A DNA stretch of 9,084 bases. Origin: Desulfurococcales archaeon. GTDB lineage: Archaea > Thermoproteota > Thermoprotei_A > Sulfolobales > AG1. Positions 4,888-9,084 of the stretch are shown here, in pieces. Position 1 is the first letter of the stretch, and each line of letters begins with the position of its first letter. Under the pieces are notes generated by a model that was given only the letters and a program-made list of their open reading frames with translations, ran no database searches and was not told where the DNA came from. A program made the position numbers and the translations under genes. The DNA lies in NCBI GenBank assembly GCA_026990885.1, contig JALXCO010000018.1:1-9084 (forward strand), written 5' to 3'.

Positions 4888-7773
4888 TTAATCCCAGAAC
4901 CTTCTTGTCGCTATATATCTTTTTTCAGCTTCATATATTTTCATAAATAGATCTTTATCGCTGTAAGCTGTAGACAAGATCTTAGATGCCGTATCTGTAC
5001 CTATACCTCTACCCATCATGGTTATTATGGCTTTTTTGCCGTAGTTAACTACCAGCTCTACACTTCTTCTCACTTCATTTATTATGGCTTTCTCTTTATC
5101 GCTTAAGGCTTTGGGATTGTTTATGATTGATGGCGATTTTATATATTTCTTGATTGCTTTCTCTAGCTCACCGTCCCTATACTTGTATGGACCCACAAGA
5201 ATAGATGTACATCTAGGGCATGAGGGCTTTTCGTCAAGCTCTTTAACCACTTTTTCATATATGTATCCACAGTTTATACATACCATGACACACTTCTTCT
5301 CCTCCAGACGCTTTCTGATTAATTCAACAAGTAGGTCCTGTGGTATACTTTGGGTTTTTATTCTCTCTAGGTTGCTGGTTAAGAGATACAGCTCTTTCGA
5401 TAGTGGAGAGGGCTCTACCGAGTTGTATATATGTATTTTTGCTTTACCATTTCTTAATCTATCCAGCAAGGATGTGAATGCGTCAACATCTATCTCTTCA
5501 TGAATCATCTCGCGGTATGCTTCTTCCTCAACTAGAGTATCGAGCCAGAACTTTATATAGTTCATTGCATCGAGATAGGAAACGTTTTTATCTATAATAC
5601 CCATCTTCTTCCCTACCGATACCATATACCACTTAAATGTGTTGGATTGTTTAGCTGCGATCCTAATTATATTCTGTAGCCATTCCTCGTCTTTATCTAG
5701 TGCTAGATATAGATAATCAGCTATAGTTCTAGCATCTATACTTGGATACGCACCCAGTATTAATCCATATGGCGTTGCGCTATATACAAGTTGCTTATTA
5801 GACATTACTCCAGATAGATACAAACCTAACGCCTCGTTGCCTTTAAGGCCTATGCATGAATGGATAACTATCGTGTTGATGCCGCTGTGTTCGCTCCAGG
5901 ACTCTATCAATATATTGTTTTTATCTGGCACAATGTATCCTCGGCTAATATGTAGATCCACTGTTTTCTTGATAATGCTTAGAGTTGATGGATCTATATT
6001 ATATTTACGCAAAGCATTCTTGTCTCTGTCGCTTGATATTTCTCTTAAAATATAGCATACCTCCTCTGAAATACTTTTAGATACAGGTATCTGCTGCCCG
6101 ATCCAACTAGGTATTATGGGGTCCTCAATCTTTGCCTGCTCTAGATATAGTTTCTCGTCTTCGATCCCGATAACCCTCCATATTCTGCCGCCTAGAACTA
6201 TATATGGGTTCCTGAAGAGCTTCTTCACAACGAACTCTTCGTCCAGCTCTCCTATAACTTTATTAGATGCTGTATCTATAGCAATATAGTTTCTCGTGTC
6301 AACGATACTTGTTGTTGTATAGTAATATATCTCCCCACGTTTGGTGGCTTTTATAGTTCTGGTGCTCATGCTTCTTCTCACCAGCTTTATGTTCTCCATG
6401 AAATCAATCGTTCTGTTAACATCTTCACTGGTTAGATCTCTAAAACATATGCTTTTAGTTAGTGTTGAAATTATCGTGTCTATATCTATCTCTCCATATT
6501 CTAGGGCTAAACCCAGTATTTGATGTATAAGCACATCTATAGGTTTAATATTTATTTTCAGTTTCTCTAGGTTTCTAGCTAGATCCTTGTCTCTAGCTCT
6601 TCGAGCAATCACATAGCTTTCCAGCACTTCATAGATGTTTTCTGTAGTGATTATTGTTCCTTTCGATACCTGATTTTCTGTGTGTCCACTTCTACCTACT
6701 CTCTGTATCAATTTAGTAACTTGTCTAGGCGATTGGTACTGGATAACTTTATCTATATGTCCTATATCTATTCCGAGTTCAAGGCTCGATGTAGCTATAA
6801 CCGCCTTAAGCTCTTTGTTCCTAAATAGATTCTCCACATTTTCTCTTTCTGTTCTTGACAGTGATCCGTGGTGCACACCAACAGCTATATTTAGTTTTTT
6901 CAATGTTGCCCCAAGCATTTCTGCTTGATCCCGTGTATTAGTGAATATCAATATTGATCCATTTGAGTCTTTGATCTCATCTATAAGAAGTCTCACTCTA
7001 TCATAGCTATAGCCTTCACCCAGTTTAAGGGTTGCATCCTTTAGATCTTGTTTTTTAACACTTTCATATTTTGAGTAAGGTGTCTTTACATCTATATGGT
7101 ACCTTTTATATCCAGAGACATTTATTATCTCGACAAGCCCTACTCTACCGGCTATAAATTCTGCAGCTTTAAATGGATCACCTATAGTGCCAGATAAACC
7201 AAATATCCTTAATCGATCATTGGCTATTTTCTTTAACCGTTCAATGCCACAGCTGAGCTCACAACCTCTTTCGCTATCTAGCAGCTCATGTACTTCGTCT
7301 ATAATCACGAATCTAACATTCCTAAGTGTTTCTCTTAGGGTTTTATTGACTAATATATATTGAAGAGACTCGGGTGTTGTAATAATCATATCAGGGGGCT
7401 TTTCAGATATCTTCTTCTTAACTTTATAGCTTGTGTCTCCATGCCAGATCGCCATAGTGAGCGCTGAGGCCTCGAAAATATATTCCAGTCTATGCTTTAG
7501 GTCTCTATTTAAAGCTCTTAAAGGAGTTATATATAGTATAGAAGGTCTACCATACCTGCTTCTATTCTTTAATATGATGCTTATTACCGGAAATATTACT
7601 GCCTCGGTCTTCCCACTCCCCGTTGGCGCAATAATTAATATGTCTTTGGTGGAAGCAGATATAATTGGTATTGCTTTGGCTTGAATAGCTGTTGGCTTTC
7701 TATAGTTTAATTTTTCAATAATATAGAGTACTCTTTGGTGGAGATATTGCTTTAATGCGTTCCAGTCGCTCAT
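4888..7773 (-). CDS. lhr: Lhr-family superfamily 2 ATP-dependent helicase with C-terminal zinc ribbon
   Basis: A 961-residue DNA/RNA helicase. Motifs in order: Q-like KPTAIQ (26-31), Walker A APTGSGKTE (49-57), TPLRALNRDL (83-92), TTPESL (132-137), DEVH box (159-162), SGT (194-196), LIFTNTRDQAE (274-284), TSSLELGID (328-336) and QRVGRSGH (357-364). The DEVHELLDSERG stretch and the winged-helix and beta-barrel regions after residue 370, with GGRIWRVIGI (528-537) and PSWIGQQIP (554-562), are typical of the Lhr core rather than of Hel308 or Ski2. Near the C-terminus four Cys form CxxC(x16)CxxC (832-855), a zinc ribbon, followed by a GRGIGTDTASKIL segment that could be a helix-hairpin-helix. Archaeal Lhr proteins unwind or anneal DNA and RNA hybrids; the exact type (aLhr1 or aLhr2) is not settled from the sequence. 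ATG 7773 is supported by GAGGAG overlapping the rpo13 stop, so it is likely co-translated with rpo13. Confidence 0.92.
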   Translation of the reverse strand: MSDWNALKQYLHQRVLYIIEKLNYRKPTAIQAKAIPIISASTKDILIIAPTGSGKTEAVIFPVISIILKNRSRYGRPSILYITPLRALNRDLKHRLEYIFEASALTMAIWHGDTSYKVKKKISEKPPDMIITTPESLQYILVNKTLRETLRNVRFVIIDEVHELLDSERGCELSCGIERLKKIANDRLRIFGLSGTIGDPFKAAEFIAGRVGLVEIINVSGYKRYHIDVKTPYSKYESVKKQDLKDATLKLGEGYSYDRVRLLIDEIKDSNGSILIFTNTRDQAEMLGATLKKLNIAVGVHHGSLSRTERENVENLFRNKELKAVIATSSLELGIDIGHIDKVIQYQSPRQVTKLIQRVGRSGHTENQVSKGTIITTENIYEVLESYVIARRARDKDLARNLEKLKINIKPIDVLIHQILGLALEYGEIDIDTIISTLTKSICFRDLTSEDVNRTIDFMENIKLVRRSMSTRTIKATKRGEIYYYTTTSIVDTRNYIAIDTASNKVIGELDEEFVVKKLFRNPYIVLGGRIWRVIGIEDEKLYLEQAKIEDPIIPSWIGQQIPVSKSISEEVCYILREISSDRDKNALRKYNIDPSTLSIIKKTVDLHISRGYIVPDKNNILIESWSEHSGINTIVIHSCIGLKGNEALGLYLSGVMSNKQLVYSATPYGLILGAYPSIDARTIADYLYLALDKDEEWLQNIIRIAAKQSNTFKWYMVSVGKKMGIIDKNVSYLDAMNYIKFWLDTLVEEEAYREMIHEEIDVDAFTSLLDRLRNGKAKIHIYNSVEPSPLSKELYLLTSNLERIKTQSIPQDLLVELIRKRLEEKKCVMVCINCGYIYEKVVKELDEKPSCPRCTSILVGPYKYRDGELEKAIKKYIKSPSIINNPKALSDKEKAIINEVRRSVELVVNYGKKAIITMMGRGIGTDTASKILSTAYSDKDLFMKIYEAEKRYIATRRFWD

Positions 7774-7776
7774 CGG

Positions 7777-7782
7777 CTCCTC
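7777..7782 (-). promoter_or_regulatory. Ribosome binding site of lhr overlapping the rpo13 stop
   Basis: On the minus strand GAGGAG begins at the last base of the rpo13 TAG and ends three bases before ATG 7773. The overlap suggests translational coupling of the two genes and fixes the helicase start. Confidence 0.65.
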
Positions 7783-8153
7783 TATCTTTTCTTCTTTCTA
7801 GAACTGCTGCTTTTCTTTTGTGCTTTTTTTGTTTTTTCTTTCCTGCTTTTCTTCGTGGCCGCTTTCTTTTCCTGGATCTCTTTTTCTTCTTTTTCCTTGC
7901 TTGTGTATTTAGTTAGCTTTCTTGTTAGTGTCATTAGCTGGGTTTTAGCATCGTCTATACTTATTTTACCCTCTATTACCGAATCCCATATCTCGGTTAC
8001 CGAGATCATGAGGTTTATCTGCTCTAAGCTAAAGCCAAGCTCTGTTGATTCTACCTCCGCTTCCTCCCCTCCGGTCTCTTCAGCTATGGTTTCAGAGAAT
8101 TCATCTTCTTCCAGAATTTCCTCGCTATGCTCCTCATGAGATTCCTGGGCCAA
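7782..8153 (-). CDS. rpo13: DNA-directed RNA polymerase subunit Rpo13
   Basis: A 123-residue protein with three parts: an acidic tail (1-40, with 17 Glu or Asp), a central helix-turn-helix (about 42-83) and a Lys/Arg tail (from about 96, with 16 basic residues out of 28). The centre, SLEQINLMISVTEIWDSVIEGKISIDDAK (in two pieces: SLEQINLM and TEIWDSVIEGKISIDDAK), closely matches the Sulfolobus Rpo13 pattern of S..DIELLM..TEIWD...GKIS.DEAK as I recall it. Rpo13 is a small subunit found in crenarchaeal RNA polymerases, where it sits near Rpo5 and the clamp; its basic tail can contact downstream DNA. This protein is somewhat longer than the Sulfolobus one (104 residues), through the tail. It starts at TTG 8153 directly after an in-frame TAG and TTA, and no other start lies upstream; the first internal Met is at residue 49, inside the conserved core. 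Probably leaderless or nearly so. It is followed by lhr in the same operon. Many annotation pipelines would call it hypothetical. Confidence 0.85.
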   Translation of the reverse strand: MAQESHEEHSEEILEEDEFSETIAEETGGEEAEVESTELGFSLEQINLMISVTEIWDSVIEGKISIDDAKTQLMTLTRKLTKYTSKEKEEKEIQEKKAATKKSRKEKTKKAQKKSSSSRKKKR

Positions 8154-8168
8154 TAACTAAACCCCAGA

Positions 8169-8176
8169 TTTATAAG
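8169..8176 (-). promoter_or_regulatory. TATA box of the rpo13-lhr operon
   Basis: CTTATAAA on the minus strand lies about 20 bases before TTG 8153, near the distance expected for a leaderless or very short-leader transcript. A second T-rich candidate, CCTTTTTA (8188-8181), is further upstream and its distance to the start also fits; I cannot decide between them. Confidence 0.45.
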
Positions 8177-8181
8177 AGATT

Positions 8182-8186
8182 AAAAA
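8182..8186 (-). terminator. Possible weak T-run terminator after the CinA-like gene
   Basis: CCC followed by five T on the minus strand, about 50 bases after the stop codon at 8236. It overlaps the rpo13 promoter area, so it may be a promoter part instead, and transcription may continue into rpo13. Confidence 0.25.
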
Positions 8187-8187
8187 G

Positions 8188-8212
8188 GGTCTAATTAATA
8201 TATCGGTCTAAT
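8188..8212. repeat. Two direct copies of GGTCTAAT upstream of rpo13
   Basis: GGTCTAAT occurs at 8188-8195 and again at 8205-8212, start to start 17 bp, in the 82-bp gap between the CinA-like gene and rpo13. Both copies lie just upstream of the likely rpo13 TATA box. They could be an operator or part of an activator site; chance is possible in an A/T-rich gap. Confidence 0.4.
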
Positions 8213-8235
8213 ATTATATCCTTTAAATTGCGAAT

Positions 8236-9045
8236 CTAGCATTTACAGATTTCATCAGGGTCGCCTTCAATCAACGCCCCATTATTCTTGAGCTCGAGAG
8301 TTATTTCCCTGCATATATCTCTACAAAGATTCCTTGATGATATCTCGTCCCGTTCTGAAGCCATTATATAAAGATCTATAACCGGCTTATCCAGCTCATA
8401 CCCCTTCGGATGGGACTTTATATATACTCTAGGATCTTTTCTCGCATATTTATTTATTATTGACGCCGCTGAAGATTCAGGAATACCCTTTATTTTTACT
8501 GTGGTTTCGCTGATTTTTCTGGTTGCAAACCTCTTTAATTTAGGTTCAACATACCGTTCCCACATCGCCTGCATCTCTGCAGGGACCCCTGGGAGAGCTA
8601 TCAGCGTTAGATTTTCTCTTTCAATAAATATTCCAGGTGCTGTTCCAACGGGATTTGGTATGGGAGATGCTGATTTTGGCATATATGCCATCTTGATTCT
8701 TTCTGGAGTTAATTCTAGGTTTTTTTCTTCATATTTTTGTTTGATCATTTTAAGAGCCGTATCATTCAGCTCATGATCCTCATTAAGGTATTCCGATAAC
8801 GCTTCACTAGTTATGTCATCGTATGTTGGGCCTAGTCCGCCTGTTGTTATCACTATATTGGAGCTGAAGTTTGCTGTAGCGATATTCAGTATCTCTTTTA
8901 TGAGATCTTTGCTGTCTGGAACCGAAGCTATTAATACAACATCGAACCCCAGGAGCGTTAATTTTCTGGCTATATAGCTGCTATTGGTATTTATGACTCT
9001 TCCTTGGGTTAATTCATTGCCTATCGATATGATCGATGCACGCAT
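8236..9045 (-). CDS. CinA-like MoCF-biosynthesis domain protein (nicotinamide-nucleotide amidohydrolase-related)
   Basis: A 269-residue protein of the archaeal CinA-N family. The MoCF fold spans roughly residues 1-170, with RASIISIGNELTQGRVINTN (2-21), TTGGLGPTYDD (67-77), NPVGTAPGIF (131-140) and LPGVPAEM (151-158), all characteristic of the CinA/MogA nucleotide- or molybdopterin-binding site. The C-terminal alpha/beta part (about 171-260) matches the archaeal short form. The bacterial deamidase domain is absent, so a full NMN deamidase role cannot be claimed; a role in pyridine-nucleotide repair (as for ADP-ribose pyrophosphatase activity of bacterial CinA-N) is only a family-level possibility. 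ATG 9045 is chosen because the family normally begins M-x-A-x-I-I-S-I-G and because GAGG (9058-9055) sits nine bases before it; an in-frame TTG at 9060 would add five residues. Ends with Cys-Lys-Cys. The gap to rpo13 is 82 bp on the same strand, with its own promoter likely between them. Confidence 0.88.
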   Translation of the reverse strand: MRASIISIGNELTQGRVINTNSSYIARKLTLLGFDVVLIASVPDSKDLIKEILNIATANFSSNIVITTGGLGPTYDDITSEALSEYLNEDHELNDTALKMIKQKYEEKNLELTPERIKMAYMPKSASPIPNPVGTAPGIFIERENLTLIALPGVPAEMQAMWERYVEPKLKRFATRKISETTVKIKGIPESSAASIINKYARKDPRVYIKSHPKGYELDKPVIDLYIMASERDEISSRNLCRDICREITLELKNNGALIEGDPDEICKC

Positions 9046-9054
9046 AATGTTATT

Positions 9055-9058
9055 CCTC
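9055..9058 (-). promoter_or_regulatory. Ribosome binding site of the CinA-like gene
   Basis: GAGG on the minus strand, nine bases before ATG 9045. It supports that start over the in-frame TTG 9060, which it overlaps the region of. Confidence 0.5.
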
Positions 9059-9075
9059 AAGCAGTAGGTATGGTA

Positions 9076-9084
9076 TTTTATATT
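9076..9084 (-). promoter_or_regulatory. TATA box of the CinA-like gene
   Basis: AATATAAAA on the minus strand at the window edge. Its centre is about 37 bases before ATG 9045, giving a predicted leader of about 10-15 bases. Any BRE lies outside the window. Confidence 0.45.

Noticed and set aside
7855..8139. Plus-strand frame of 94 codons opposite rpo13.
   Set aside because: Its Ser/Phe-rich translation is the mirror of the Glu and Lys codons of Rpo13, whose core is recognisable on the other strand.
8190..8260. TGATGA-like C box at the 3' end of the CinA-like gene, hinting at a C/D box RNA.
   Set aside because: No matching D box (CTGA) or C'/D' pair at suitable distance downstream on the minus strand.

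Overview
The window looks like chromosomal DNA of a thermophilic crenarchaeon (Thermoproteota, class Thermoprotei; more like the Sulfolobales/Desulfurococcales side than the Thermoproteales). The main reasons are a gene for the small RNA polymerase subunit Rpo13, a CDP-alcohol phosphotransferase of the archaeal lipid type, an Lhr-type helicase, strong preference for AGA/AGG and ATA codons, TTG start codons, GGTGA/GAGG ribosome sites, and A/T-rich TATA-like boxes very close to the start codons. No tRNA, rRNA, CRISPR array or insertion sequence was seen.

Left part (1-1788, plus strand): the 3' part of a large secreted subtilisin-like protease. It keeps the Ser half of the catalytic domain, then beta-rich domains, then a 16-heptad coiled coil and a C-terminal membrane anchor, so it looks like a surface-tethered, stalked protease. 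Converging on it from the minus strand is a small Tyr/Lys/Ile-rich open frame (1808-2224) of unknown function with no ATG, GTG or TTG codon in frame.

Middle part (2287-4850, plus strand): uridine phosphorylase, an amidohydrolase-fold protein that has lost its HxH metal motif, and a CDP-alcohol phosphatidyltransferase, probably archaetidylinositol-phosphate synthase. The second and third share one reading frame, separated only by a TGA, and the start of the third is unclear.

Right part (9045 down to 4888, minus strand): a CinA-like MoCF domain protein, then rpo13 and an Lhr-family helicase. The last two are tightly linked: the helicase ribosome site overlaps the rpo13 stop codon. This makes a small information-processing operon joining an RNA polymerase subunit to a nucleic-acid helicase. 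It converges on the lipid gene with a 37-bp gap.

I see no certain new multi-gene system. The points most worth a second look are the start-less minus-strand gene, the metal-less amidohydrolase, the start problem of the lipid enzyme, the long regular coiled-coil stalk of the protease, and the rpo13-lhr pair with direct repeats upstream.
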